From the NCBI GenBank assembly GCA_041389525.1, contig JAWKRR010000072.1, positions 1 to 32,956 on the forward strand: DNA of 32,956 nucleotides. Reading direction: 5' to 3'. Below the pieces are notes generated by a model. The model saw nothing but the letters and a program-made list of their open reading frames with translations. It was not told the DNA's origin and did no database searches. This DNA is from JACKFB01 sp041389525 (lineage in GTDB: Bacteria > Myxococcota_A > UBA9042 > PHBI01 > JACKFB01). This document shows, piece after piece, positions 15,092 to 24,046 of this stretch. Numbering within the stretch: the first letter of the stretch is position 1; each line of letters begins with the position of its first letter. A program made the position numbers and the translations under genes.

Positions 15092-15124
15092 AAGCCCCAG
15101 GGTCCACGGCCCCGGGGCTTTTTT
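15092..15124 (+). terminator. Rho-independent terminator
   Basis: AAGCCCC (15092-15098) pairs with GGGGCTT (15114-15120), and inner GGG/CCC pairs extend the stem. It is followed by a run of six T (15119-15124). It lies 28 bases after the stop of the small gene and is the clearest intrinsic terminator in the window. Confidence 0.9.
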
Positions 15125-15379
15125 GCGTCTGGCTTCCGGGGCGGGCCTTCCACTTCGGGGTCATCCGAGTCGATCCGGTCGCCGCGCGGGCGAGAGGCGC
15201 GGTCATCGCTGACCCGCGCCGTGCAGGCAAGCTCGATGCCGGTCGCGGCGGCCGGTGCGCCGGCCATCGGTCTTCAGGTCCGGGCGGGCCGGTGGCGCCG
15301 TATGGCGGTGGGCCGCCCGCGTCTGACCGCGTGATGGCGATTGACTCGCGCGGTGGGGCCGCGGAAGGGTGGGCGGATC
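15125..15379. other. Intergenic stretch before the MATE gene
   Basis: After the terminator there are about 255 bases with short open frames on both strands but no convincing gene. Codon-position GC bias and recognisable protein features are lacking. I see no clear promoter; the region must nevertheless hold the start signals of the MATE gene, whose ribosome site (GGGTGGGCGG) is near 15370. Confidence 0.5.
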
Positions 15380-16717
15380 ATGGCTTCCCCGCTGCGCAGA
15401 CGCGATATCCTCTCGCTGGCTTGGCCTATCGTGCTCGCCAACTCGGCCGTGCCGTTGCTGGGGCTGGTCGATACGGCGGTGATCGGCAACACCGGTGAGG
15501 TCGCCGACCTTGGGGCGATTGGGCTTGGCGCGCTGATCTTCTCCTTTGTGTTCTGGGGCTTTGGCTTCTTGCGCATGGGGACGACTGGGTTTGTCGCGCA
15601 GGCCAGCGGGCGCGGGGACAGCGCGGAGGTGCGGGCGACTGTTGCGCGGGGGCTGGTGCTGGCCGGGGGGCTCAGCGCGGCGCTGCTCGTCTTGCAGGTC
15701 CCCATCGGCTGGGCGGCGCTGCAGCTGCTCGGCGCCACCCCCGAGGTCGAGGCGCTGACGCTGCGCTACTTCCAGATCCGAATCTGGGCCGCGCCTGCGT
15801 CGCTGACGCTCTTCGCCGTGCTCGGCGCGCTCATCGGGCTGGGCCGCACGCGCTCGGTGCTGGCCGTGCAGCTCGTGATGAACGGGCTGAACATCGCGCT
15901 GGACCTCCTCTTCGCCGGCGTTCTGGGCTGGGGCGTCGCCGGCGTCGCCCTGGGCACGGCCCTGGCCGAGTGGAGCGCGGTGGGCGTCGCCCTGTGGCTG
16001 CTCGCTCGCGTGCTCCGCGCCGACCGCGCCGACGCCGAGCCTTGGTGGCCGACCGCTCGCCTTCGTGACCGCGCCCAAGCCCTCGCCATGCTGCGCGCGA
16101 ACGCCGACATCATGGTGCGCACGCTCTTCTTGCTGCTGGGCTTTGGCTGGTTCATGAACCAGGGCGCGCGCTTTGGGGACGCCATCCTGGCCGCCAACCA
16201 CATCCTGCTGCAGCTCATCTCCCTGAGCGCCTACCTGCTCGACGGGTACGCCCACAGCACCGAGCTGCTCGTCGGTCGCGCGGTCGGCGCACGCAGCCGA
16301 CAGCGCCTCGACCGCGCCGTCGGCCTGTCCACCCAGCTCTCGGCGGTCAGCGCGGCGGGGCTGGCCGCCGCGGTCTGGCTAGCCGGACCCTGGGCCGTCC
16401 TCGCCCTGACAGACCTCGCCCCCGTCCGCGCCCTCGCCCTGGAGCTCTTGCCGCACACCGCGATCTACGTCGCCCTCTCCTTCGCGGCCTTCCAGCTCGA
16501 CGGCATCTTCGTCGGCGCCACCGCCACCCGCGACATGCGCAACGCCAGCGCCCTGTCCTGCCTCGCCTTCCTGGGCCTCTCGCTGCTGCTCATACCGACG
16601 TGGAGAAATCTCGGGCTGTGGTGGGCCTTCATCGCCTTCGTCGTGCTGCGCGCGGTCGCCCTCGCCGCCCGCTACCCGGCCATCCGAGCGCGTCTGGGCG
16701 ACCCCGACTCGCCCTAG
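15380..16717 (+). CDS. MATE-family (DinF-like) multidrug/metabolite exporter
   Basis: The 445-residue inner-membrane protein has about twelve hydrophobic segments. Its N-terminus resembles DinF/NorM-type MATE transporters: ILSLAWPIVLANSAVPLLGLVDTAVIGNTG, split here by the first loop, and later FLRMGTTGFVAQASGRGD. Such proteins export drugs or metabolites in exchange for H+ or Na+. The length matches the family (about 440-460). ATG 15380 is preferred over earlier starts because the conserved region begins right after it and GGCGG lies about 4 bases upstream. The earlier residues are Arg-rich and unlike the family. No regulator is adjacent and the substrate cannot be predicted. Confidence 0.92.
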   Translation: MASPLRRRDILSLAWPIVLANSAVPLLGLVDTAVIGNTGEVADLGAIGLGALIFSFVFWGFGFLRMGTTGFVAQASGRGDSAEVRATVARGLVLAGGLSAALLVLQVPIGWAALQLLGATPEVEALTLRYFQIRIWAAPASLTLFAVLGALIGLGRTRSVLAVQLVMNGLNIALDLLFAGVLGWGVAGVALGTALAEWSAVGVALWLLARVLRADRADAEPWWPTARLRDRAQALAMLRANADIMVRTLFLLLGFGWFMNQGARFGDAILAANHILLQLISLSAYLLDGYAHSTELLVGRAVGARSRQRLDRAVGLSTQLSAVSAAGLAAAVWLAGPWAVLALTDLAPVRALALELLPHTAIYVALSFAAFQLDGIFVGATATRDMRNASALSCLAFLGLSLLLIPTWRNLGLWWAFIAFVVLRAVALAARYPAIRARLGDPDSP

Positions 16718-16800
16718 GGAGGGCCCAAGACCCGAGGCCCGACCACGACGCCTCGAATCCGCGCGACCACGCGCCGGTAAGGCGCCCTCCGCGGCCGCGG

Positions 16801-16829
16801 TTCGCGTCGAGGGGGCGTGTGGGTATACT
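16801..16829 (+). promoter_or_regulatory. Sigma-70-type promoter of the PKD lipoprotein
   Basis: TATACT (16824-16829) is a near-perfect -10 (five of six bases match TATAAT). TTCGCG (16801-16806) is 17 bases upstream as a weak -35. The leader to ATG 16896 would be about 60 bases. Confidence 0.5.
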
Positions 16830-16895
16830 GACGCGGCCCTCTGGCGTCCCTCGCGCCGGACTTCCACGCGGTCCCCCGGCTTCGACGAGGCGATG

Positions 16896-18266
16896 ATGCG
16901 ACTCAGCGTTCGATTGATTTTCGTGGCCGCGATGGCGCTCACAGGCGCCTGCGACCCTGGTTCCACGACCTTCCTCCCGGTCGGCGGGGACGGGCAGGGG
17001 GACGGCGAGGTCTCCGCGGACGCCAGCGGCGACGTGGCGGTGACGGACGCAGGGGCGGACGCGGTCGCCGACGCCAAGTCCGATGGGGACGGAGACACCA
17101 GCTCTGACGCGGTCGCCGACCCAGGCCCCGACACCTCAGGCGACTCAACCTCCGACGGCTCCTCCGACTCGTCCCCCGACTCGTCCCCCGACTCGAGCCC
17201 CGACTCGAGCCCCGATGCCCCGACGCCCGGCGTCTGCGAGTCCGTCACCTGCTCGGGAAAAGGCGTCTGCAACAGCTCCACCGGCGCCGCGATCTGCGAC
17301 TGCGGGGCGGGCTACGAGACGGGCGCTGACCCGAAGACCTGCGTCGCCGCCTGCGTGCCGTCGTGCACCGACAAGACCTGCGGGCCCGACGGGTGCGGCG
17401 GCTCGTGCGGTGAGTGCCAGTGCCCCGACATGCCCACGCCCGTCATCGTCGTCCAGGAGGGTGACGAGGTCATCCCGCAGACCAAGCTACACCTCGTCGG
17501 TTCGCAGAGCTTCGCGGCCGAGGGCACCGTCGCGAGCTACGCGTGGACCGTCACACAGCCCACCGGCTCTGCGTCGACCTTCAAGCCCAACGGGAGCGTG
17601 CCCGACCCGACCTTCGAGGCCAACGTCGCCGGCGAGTACGTCTTTCGGCTGACGGTCACCGACAGCCAGGGCGAGGTCTCCTGCGAGCCAGCGGAGTTCG
17701 TGGTCCTGGTCATCCCCGACGAGGCGCTACACATCGAGCTGATCTGGGACACCCCCGGTGATGAAGACCCCACCGACACTGGGCCCGAGGCCGGCGCGGA
17801 TCTCGATCTCCACTTCGTGCACCCCTACGCGACCGGCCCAGACGTCGACGAGGACGGCAGCCCCGATGGCTGGTTTGACAAGCCGTTCGATTGCTTCTGG
17901 TTCAACCCCCACCCCAACTGGGCAGATTCCAACATCTCCGTGGACGACGACCCGGGTCTGGACCGCGACGACACCGACGGAGCCGGCCCGGAGAACATGA
18001 ACCTGAACCTCCCCGAGGAGGGGCTCACCTACAAGATCGGCGTTCACTACTGGGCGGATCACACCAAGGGCCCCTCGACGGCCACGGTGCGCGTCTACCT
18101 GTATTCGTCGCTCGTCTTTCAGAAGTCGGTGGAGCTGAAGCAGGCGGACATGTGGGAGGTCGCGACGTTCAAGTGGCCGAGCGGCGAGGTGACGCTGACC
18201 ACGAAGCCCGGCGGCGCCTACAAGATTATCTCTGACTACCCCTCGATCTTCTCGCCTAGCCCGTAG
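16896..18266 (+). CDS. Surface lipoprotein: Asp/Ser linker, EGF-like, PKD and DUF2135-like domains
   Basis: The 456-residue product has a signal peptide with LTGAC (lipid Cys19), then an Asp/Ser/Ala spacer (about 20-110) ending in SSPD repeats. A six-Cys EGF-like module (about 114-149) and a short CTDKTCGPDGCGGSCGEC motif follow. A PKD-like beta-sandwich (about 181-274) shows SYAWTV and GEYVFRLTVTDSQG. The last part (about 278-425) has GADLDLHFVHP, FDCFWFNPHPNW, DDTDGAGPENMN and IGVHYWADH, a combination I recall from Myxococcota surface proteins and associate with DUF2135-like folds. Binding or structural roles at the cell surface are likely; no enzyme site is seen. ATG 16896 is preferred over ATG 16893 because GAGG is 5 rather than 2 bases away. 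The gene converges with the giant Cys-rich gene. Confidence 0.85.
   Translation: MRLSVRLIFVAAMALTGACDPGSTTFLPVGGDGQGDGEVSADASGDVAVTDAGADAVADAKSDGDGDTSSDAVADPGPDTSGDSTSDGSSDSSPDSSPDSSPDSSPDAPTPGVCESVTCSGKGVCNSSTGAAICDCGAGYETGADPKTCVAACVPSCTDKTCGPDGCGGSCGECQCPDMPTPVIVVQEGDEVIPQTKLHLVGSQSFAAEGTVASYAWTVTQPTGSASTFKPNGSVPDPTFEANVAGEYVFRLTVTDSQGEVSCEPAEFVVLVIPDEALHIELIWDTPGDEDPTDTGPEAGADLDLHFVHPYATGPDVDEDGSPDGWFDKPFDCFWFNPHPNWADSNISVDDDPGLDRDDTDGAGPENMNLNLPEEGLTYKIGVHYWADHTKGPSTATVRVYLYSSLVFQKSVELKQADMWEVATFKWPSGEVTLTTKPGGAYKIISDYPSIFSPSP
17170..17217 (+). repeat. 12-bp tandem repeat encoding SSPD
   Basis: Four in-frame units occur: two identical TCGTCCCCCGAC, then two TCGAGCCCCGA(C/T). The unit pair structure (two AGC-form, two TCC-form codons) suggests a doubling of a two-unit block followed by point changes. 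They lengthen the lipoprotein stalk. Confidence 0.85.
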
Positions 18267-18333
18267 CGGCCTGAGGACTCAGACCCCGGCGGCCTCGGCT
18301 CCGCGCGGGCCCCTCGCCGCCTCGGCGACGACA

Positions 18334-18370
18334 GCGACCGCGCCGGGCTTTTCAGGGCCCGGGCGGTCGC
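18334..18370. terminator. Large hairpin between convergent genes
   Basis: The left arm 18334-18348 (GCGACCGCGCCGGGC) and right arm 18357-18370 (GCCCGGGCGGTCGC) form a 14-bp stem with one bulged base and an 8-base loop. It lies between the stops at 18266 (+) and 18414 (-). No T-tract follows on either strand, although four T lie in the loop. It probably acts in both directions. Confidence 0.55.
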
Positions 18371-18384
18371 CGCTCCCCCCGACT

Positions 18385-18411
18385 GGCCCGCTCGTTTGGG
18401 GCGGGCGGGCC
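18385..18411 (-). terminator. Hairpin just after the giant Cys-rich gene
   Basis: GGCCCGC (18385-18391) and GCGGGCC (18405-18411) form a 7-bp stem immediately after the minus-strand stop at 18414. There is no T-tract. It may add to the larger hairpin at 18334-18370. Confidence 0.35.
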
Positions 18412-18413
18412 TG

Positions 18414-21400
18414 TCACTTGCAGACTCCGGTCGCCGCGACCGAGGCCCCGGCTTGGGCGGCCTGGCACGCGGAGTCGTAGGTCTTCTTGTCGCAGCCGCA
18501 GACCGGCGCGCTGATCGAGGGGCAGGTCTTCGGGCGGGCGAGGCAGTGGCCCTTCTCGGCGCACGCTCCCGCGGCGCGGCGGCAGAAGGCGTCGGCCGTG
18601 CAACCGGCGTCGCTGCTGCACGGCGTGGCGCAGTGGTCGGGGCAGAGGTCGCCGTCCAGATCGATGGCGTCTTGGCCCGCGGCGCAGAGCAGCGCCGGGC
18701 AGCCCTCGCTACAGGCGCCTTGCCGCGCGATGGCGCTGCCGGCTGAGACCGCCTCGCACAGGCTCGGCCAGGTCTTGCCCTGGCAGTCGCAGACCGGCTC
18801 GGTGCTGACCACCGCAGGACAGATCTCGGCCTTCTTCGCGCAGCGGCCCAGCCCCGCACAGGTCTCTTTTAGGCAGACGCCGTCTACGCAATCGGAGGAC
18901 GCGGCGCACAGCCCGTCAGAGCAAAGCCCGACCGAGATCGGGCCCGCTTTGCACGTCGTCCCGCAGGCGCCCGCCTCGCAGGTGAGCGCCGCCTCACAGC
19001 CGCTGCACGCCGGGTCGCACGCGGCTGGGGCCAGCCCGCTCTCGGCGCAGTCGCAGTCGCTCGCGCAGGGCAGGCTGCACGCGTTGGCGCACCCGCTGGC
19101 GTCGCTGCCGCTCGGCGTCAGGGGCGGCGCGCAGGCCACGGGCGTACAGGTCACCGGGCACCCGCCCGCCGGCGCCACCGCGCCGCCCTCGCACACGCAG
19201 GTCGTCGCGCACTTCGCGCCATCGGCCGCCACCAGCTTCGCGCCCGCCGGGCAGCTTGGCGGCGCGTCGCACACGCACGTGTTGTCGCACCCGTCGCCCG
19301 TCGTGTCGGCGCCGACCTGTCCGGCCGGGCACCCCGCGAACGCCGCGCACGGGCACCCCAACGCGCTCGGGCTCTGGCCCCCGCTGCACACGCACGCGTC
19401 CGGGCAGTTGTCGCCGTCGGTGTCGACCGCCGTGCTCGCCCCCGGGCAGGTCGGGGCTGGCTTCGCGCAGGCCTTGCAGACGTCGTGGCAGCCGTCGCCG
19501 GAGCCGTCCACCCCCTGCGTCCCCAGCGGGCAAGCGTCCACGAGGTCGTAGCACCCGTCGCCGTCCTTATCGACCAGCACCGCGTGCACCGGCAGGTCCT
19601 GGTCGCACACGAAGCCGGCGCAGGCCGCGCAGGTGCCCTTCGCGTCGGGCTTGTCGCCGCTCGGGCACAGGCAGGTGTCCGGGCAGCCGTCTTTGTCGGT
19701 GTCGCTGGCCTTGGTCCCCGCCGGGCACGCCAAGGCCAAGCACACCGAGCACCCGTTGACGCCGGGCTTCTGGCCGCTGGCGCACAGGCAGGTATCGACG
19801 CAGCCGTCCTTGTCCGTGTCGGTGGCGCCGGCTCCCGAGACGCAGACCGGCGCTTTGGCGCAGCAAGTACCGCCGGCGCTGGGTGCCGTGCCGTCTTTGC
19901 AGAAGCAGCTGTCGAAGCAGTTGTCGCCGCTGGTGTCGCCGGGCACGGCACCCGCGGGGCAGCTCACCGACTTCGCGCAGGCCTTGCAGACGTCGTTACA
20001 GCCATCGCCTGAGCTGTCGGCCCCTTGGCTCCCCAGCGGGCAGGCGTCGGTCAGATCGTAGCAGCCGTCTTTGTCCTGGTCGACCAACCACGCGTAGGGC
20101 GGCAGCGGGGTCGTACACGTCATCGGCACGCAGGTCGCGCAGCCCGCGGCGCCCGGGAAGGAGCCGTCCGCGCACACGCAGGTGTCTTTGCACCCGTCGG
20201 CGTCGGCGTCTTTCCCGGTGGCTCCGACCGGGCAGGTCAGCGCCTTGCAGCACGAGCCCTGGCTGGAGACGGTCCCGCCGTTCTTGCACACGCACGAGTC
20301 CGGGCAGCCGTCCTTGTCGGCGTCGGTGCCCAGCGCGCCCTCGGGGCAGACCAGCGCCTTGCAGCAGGCGGCGGCGTCTTTGGCGACCTTGGTGGTGCCC
20401 GGGCACACGCAGGACTCCGCGCACCCGTCGCCGCCGAGGTCCGCGGCCACCAGCCCCGCGGGGCAGGTCGGGGCCGCCGCGCACGCGCAGACCCCGCCCG
20501 TCGCCACCTGTCCCGGCGGGCACAGGCACGCGTCCGGGCAGCCGTCGCCGTCGGTGTCGGTCGCTGACGCGCCGCTGGTACATGCCAACTTGGGACAGCA
20601 GGAGCCGGCGCTGCCCACGGCCGCTCCGCTGGAGCACACGCACGTGTCTTTGCACCCGTCGCCGTCTGCGTCTTTGGCCACCGCGAGGGGCCCGCACACG
20701 GGCGCTGCCGGGCAGCAGAACCCCTTAGGGCCGGGGGGCGCTCCGTTTCCGCACACGCAGCTCTCGGCGCACCCGTCGCCGTCCGCGTCCTTGGCCACGC
20801 TGCCGCTGGGGCAGAGGACGGTCGCCTTGCACGGGCACACGCCGCCCACGGGAGCGCCGCCGCCCAAGCACTGGCAGCTCTCGCGGCAGCCGTCCCCGTC
20901 GAGGTCCACCGAGCTGGCCCCCGCCGGACACACGGCGACGGTGTTGCAGCAGCTGCCGTCGGCCGCCGGTTTCGCGCCGTCACCGCACGCGCAGTCGTCC
21001 ACGCAGCCGTCGACGTCCGCGTCGATGGGGACCAGGCCCGCCGCGCACTGCAGCGCGCCCGGGCAGCCGCAGGGGCCCAGCAAGGAGGCGTCCGGCGCGT
21101 CTCCGGTCGGGCACACGCAGGTCTCGGGGCACCCGTCGGCGTCCGCGTCCACGGCCCGCAGCCCGCCCGAGCACGCGAAGTTCGCGCAGCAGGTCGCCGC
21201 GGCCGTCGCCACCGTCCCCGCCGGGCACGCGCAGGTGTCCGGGCAGCCGTCGCCGTCGGTGTCCCGCGCGACCTGGCCGTCCCCGCAGACCACGTCAAAC
21301 GCGCAGGCGCAGGCTGATCCTTTGGCGGCCTGGCCCCCCGCGCTGCACTGGCAGGTCTCGGGGCAGCCGTCGCCGTCGGTGTCCACGGCTTGCTGGCCTA

Positions 21401-23999
21401 CCGGGCAGGTCGGCGCGGGCTTGCACGCCGAGCACGCCGCGGCGAACTGAGGCACCGGGCCGCATCGGGCGACGCAGCTCCCGGACACGCAGGCGAAGTA
21501 GCTGTCGCAGGTCGGGCAGAAGGCGTCGCACTCGGGCTGCGCCGTCGCCAGCGCGCCGACGCAGTCGCAGGCGCTCGCACACGGGGCGACGCAGCGGTCG
21601 GGGCAGCCGTCGCCGTCGTCGTCGGAGGGCACCGCCCCAGCCTTGCAGATGACGACGGTCCCGCAGGCGCACTGACCTGCCGCGTTCGGCGCCAGACCGC
21701 CCGGGCACGCGCAGCCGTCCGCGCAGCCGTCGGCGTCGGCGTCGACGCTCACCTGCCCCGCGCCACAGGCCGGCGCCGCGGGGCACGCGCAGCTTCCGAA
21801 CGCGCCGGGGCTCGCGCCGCCGGGGCACACGCAGCTCTCCGCGCAGCCGTCGCCGTCGTCGTCCGCCGGGCTGGTCCCGGGCGGGCACTCCACGCTGAAG
21901 GCGCACGCGCAGGCCTCGCCCGGGGCGATGGTCGCGCCCGACTTGCACACGCACGCGTCCGGGCAGCCGTCGGCGTCCAGGTCGTAGGCCACCGCGCTGG
22001 TCGCGCACCCGACAGCGACCGGGCACGCGCAGGAGCCCAGCCCACCGCCGCAATCGCACGACTCCGGGCACCCGTCGCCGTCGCCGTCCACGGCCTTTCC
22101 GCCCGTGGGGCACGCCACCCCGGGGCAGCTCACGCACTTGTCGCGGCAGCCGTCCGCGTCCGTGTCCACGCCCCGCGCCCCCGCCGGGCAGGTCGCGCAC
22201 AGGTCCGGGCAGGCGTCGCCGTCGGTGTCGCGCGGCACCGCGTTGGTCGGGCAGCTCGCGTCGTCGCACGCGAAATCGCAGGGGCAGCCGCCGCTCAAGG
22301 ACTCCGGCGAGCCCTCAGCCCCCGACGGGCACACGCAGGTGTCCGCGCAGCCGTCCCCGTCCGCGTCTTTGGGCGTCGCCCCCTTGGGGCAGCTCACTTT
22401 TTCGCAGGCGGTACATGCGTCTTTGCAGCCGTCGGCGTCCGTGTCGACGCCGGTCTTCCCGGGCGGGCACAGGGCGCAGGTGTCACCGCACCCGTCGCTG
22501 TCGAGGTCGGCGAAGTACCCCCGCGCCGGGCAGCTCTTCTTCTCGCAGACCGGCTCGCAGCCGCATCCGGCGGGGCCCGCGAGCGCGCCCGACAGGCACA
22601 CGCACGCGTCGAGGCACCCGTCCTTGTCGCTGTCCACGCCCAGGGAGCCACCGGTGCATGCGAACGGCGCGCAGCAGGGGCCAATGTGGTCGCGGGCGAC
22701 CCCCGCTGCGCGCCGAAAGCATTCGGAGGCGTAGGTCTTGCCGTCGCACCCGCAGACCGGCGCCAGGCCCACGTCCGAGCAGGGCAGGTTCAGCGCCACG
22801 CAGGCGCCGCCGATCTCGGGGTGGCCGCACAGGCCCGCCGGGACCTCGCAGACCTTGCCCTTGCCGCAGGTCTTGCCGCTGGCCCCGCCGCACTCGCCCA
22901 CGCACGCCCCGCTGCTGGCGACGCTCACGCCGGCGAGCCCGGCGATGCACGCGCTGGGCCACGTCGTGCCGTCGCACCCGCACACCGGCGCGTCGGTCTT
23001 CGCGCACGCCACCGGCCGCGCCTGGCACACCCCGAACCCGCCGCACTGCCCCGCCGGCTTCGCGCAGATCTTCCCAGGGCCGCACTGGCTCGTCGCGGTG
23101 CACGCCCCCGCGCAAGTGTCGGGGCAGCCGTCCCCGTCGCTGTCGGCGGGCGTCGTCGTCGCGGGGCAGACCGGCCCCTCGGGGCAGCCGCAGCCGTCCT
23201 CGCAGCCGTCGCCGTCCAGGTCGGCAGGGATAAGCCCGCCCTCACACTTCACCTGCGGGCACACGCAGGCGTCCGCGCAGCCGCCCCCGTCGCTGTCCAC
23301 CGCTTCGCAGCACGGCCCGCACTCGATCGGCGCGCAGCACGCCGGGTTGACGCCGGAGCCCACGCAGATCCCCGCCTGGCACACGTCGACCGCCGTGCAC
23401 GCCTCGCGGTCGTCGCACGAGGTGCCGTCGGCCACGGCCGTGTGCGCACAGACCCCGTTCGCTTGGCACGTATCGACCGTGCACGGCTGCTCGTCGGCGC
23501 ACTCGGCGTCGCTGCCGCACCCCACGCAACTGTTGGTCACGGCGTTGCATTTGCCGGTCGGGCAGTCGCGGTGGGTCAAACAACTCACGCACTGCTGCTT
23601 GTCGGGGTGACACACGCCGCTCTTGCAGTCCGCGCTCTCGAGGCACTGAACGCAGGTGGCGGTCTCGGTCTGGCACACGCCGTTCGGGCAGTCGCCGTCG
23701 TCCACGCACTGCACGCAGGCGTGGATCGTCGGGTGACACGCCGCCCCGGCCGGGCAGTCGCCGTCGTCGAGGCAGCCGACGCACACGCGCTTGATCGGGT
23801 CGCACACGCGCCCGCCGCCGCAGTCCTTGTCAAAAGAGCAGCTGGTATCGACCTGAATGACCTCGGTGTCGCCGACCACGTCCGCGGCCGGACCCACGCC
23901 CGAGTCGCACGCGCTCAGCGCCCCGGCCACGCCGAGGGCCACGCCCAGCGCGACACCCAGCGCTGACGTCCATGCTCTGTTGCTCGCCTTCACAAGCAT
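18414..23999 (-). CDS. Giant Cys-rich lipoprotein: CxxC repeats, Kazal-like pairs and about 35 Asp/Cys calcium-loop repeats
   Basis: The product is about 1861 residues. A signal peptide with threefold LGVA ends in ALSAC (lipid Cys31). Residues 54-180 hold repeats of the form CVxCLxDxDCPxGxC. Two Kazal-like inhibitor modules (PVCGCDGxT then a spaced C...GxC) lie near 337-365 and 414-443. From about 230 to 1790 some 35 units carry DxDGDGCxDxCxCPxG, reminiscent of thrombospondin type-3 calcium loops made disulfide-rich. Two more Kazal-like modules (near 1734-1763 and 1830-1860) close the protein. It should be a calcium-stabilised, extracellular rod with possible serine-protease inhibition. Start: ATG 23999 (GGAGG 12 bases and AAGGA just upstream) or GTG 23993; GTG 24050 would put 17 acidic residues before the signal peptide. 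It is the last gene of the sigma/caspase operon. Confidence 0.88.
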   Translation of the reverse strand: MLVKASNRAWTSALGVALGVALGVAGALSACDSGVGPAADVVGDTEVIQVDTSCSFDKDCGGGRVCDPIKRVCVGCLDDGDCPAGAACHPTIHACVQCVDDGDCPNGVCQTETATCVQCLESADCKSGVCHPDKQQCVSCLTHRDCPTGKCNAVTNSCVGCGSDAECADEQPCTVDTCQANGVCAHTAVADGTSCDDREACTAVDVCQAGICVGSGVNPACCAPIECGPCCEAVDSDGGGCADACVCPQVKCEGGLIPADLDGDGCEDGCGCPEGPVCPATTTPADSDGDGCPDTCAGACTATSQCGPGKICAKPAGQCGGFGVCQARPVACAKTDAPVCGCDGTTWPSACIAGLAGVSVASSGACVGECGGASGKTCGKGKVCEVPAGLCGHPEIGGACVALNLPCSDVGLAPVCGCDGKTYASECFRRAAGVARDHIGPCCAPFACTGGSLGVDSDKDGCLDACVCLSGALAGPAGCGCEPVCEKKSCPARGYFADLDSDGCGDTCALCPPGKTGVDTDADGCKDACTACEKVSCPKGATPKDADGDGCADTCVCPSGAEGSPESLSGGCPCDFACDDASCPTNAVPRDTDGDACPDLCATCPAGARGVDTDADGCRDKCVSCPGVACPTGGKAVDGDGDGCPESCDCGGGLGSCACPVAVGCATSAVAYDLDADGCPDACVCKSGATIAPGEACACAFSVECPPGTSPADDDGDGCAESCVCPGGASPGAFGSCACPAAPACGAGQVSVDADADGCADGCACPGGLAPNAAGQCACGTVVICKAGAVPSDDDGDGCPDRCVAPCASACDCVGALATAQPECDAFCPTCDSYFACVSGSCVARCGPVPQFAAACSACKPAPTCPVGQQAVDTDGDGCPETCQCSAGGQAAKGSACACAFDVVCGDGQVARDTDGDGCPDTCACPAGTVATAAATCCANFACSGGLRAVDADADGCPETCVCPTGDAPDASLLGPCGCPGALQCAAGLVPIDADVDGCVDDCACGDGAKPAADGSCCNTVAVCPAGASSVDLDGDGCRESCQCLGGGAPVGGVCPCKATVLCPSGSVAKDADGDGCAESCVCGNGAPPGPKGFCCPAAPVCGPLAVAKDADGDGCKDTCVCSSGAAVGSAGSCCPKLACTSGASATDTDGDGCPDACLCPPGQVATGGVCACAAAPTCPAGLVAADLGGDGCAESCVCPGTTKVAKDAAACCKALVCPEGALGTDADKDGCPDSCVCKNGGTVSSQGSCCKALTCPVGATGKDADADGCKDTCVCADGSFPGAAGCATCVPMTCTTPLPPYAWLVDQDKDGCYDLTDACPLGSQGADSSGDGCNDVCKACAKSVSCPAGAVPGDTSGDNCFDSCFCKDGTAPSAGGTCCAKAPVCVSGAGATDTDKDGCVDTCLCASGQKPGVNGCSVCLALACPAGTKASDTDKDGCPDTCLCPSGDKPDAKGTCAACAGFVCDQDLPVHAVLVDKDGDGCYDLVDACPLGTQGVDGSGDGCHDVCKACAKPAPTCPGASTAVDTDGDNCPDACVCSGGQSPSALGCPCAAFAGCPAGQVGADTTGDGCDNTCVCDAPPSCPAGAKLVAADGAKCATTCVCEGGAVAPAGGCPVTCTPVACAPPLTPSGSDASGCANACSLPCASDCDCAESGLAPAACDPACSGCEAALTCEAGACGTTCKAGPISVGLCSDGLCAASSDCVDGVCLKETCAGLGRCAKKAEICPAVVSTEPVCDCQGKTWPSLCEAVSAGSAIARQGACSEGCPALLCAAGQDAIDLDGDLCPDHCATPCSSDAGCTADAFCRRAAGACAEKGHCLARPKTCPSISAPVCGCDKKTYDSACQAAQAGASVAATGVCK
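18631..23303 (-). repeat. Coding direct-repeat array of Asp/Cys units
   Basis: About 35 diverged units, spaced mostly 120-160 bp, share a core that reads on + like GGGCAGCCGTCGCCGTCGGTG. They encode the DxDGDGCPDxC loops. Similarity between units is high over the core and low elsewhere, as expected for old protein repeats, with some near-identical cores that could recombine. The array is interrupted once by the N-terminal Kazal-like pair. Confidence 0.85.
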
Positions 24000-24046
24000 T
24001 CCTTTCGCCTCCGCCAGCGCTTCCGTCGGGTTTTCTTCGGCTGAGC

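Noticed and set aside
15061..15267. 68-codon minus-strand frame in the gap before the MATE gene
   Set aside because: It overlaps the terminator, has no ribosome site and shows no protein-like features.
18631..23303. CRISPR-like regular repeats
   Set aside because: The repeats are diverged, in frame, and encode conserved Asp/Cys protein units; spacers are not unique non-coding sequence.
21390..23966. 858-codon plus-strand open frame opposite the giant Cys-rich gene
   Set aside because: The product is Ala/Arg-rich low complexity without domains, while the minus strand has the signal peptide and conserved Cys repeats.
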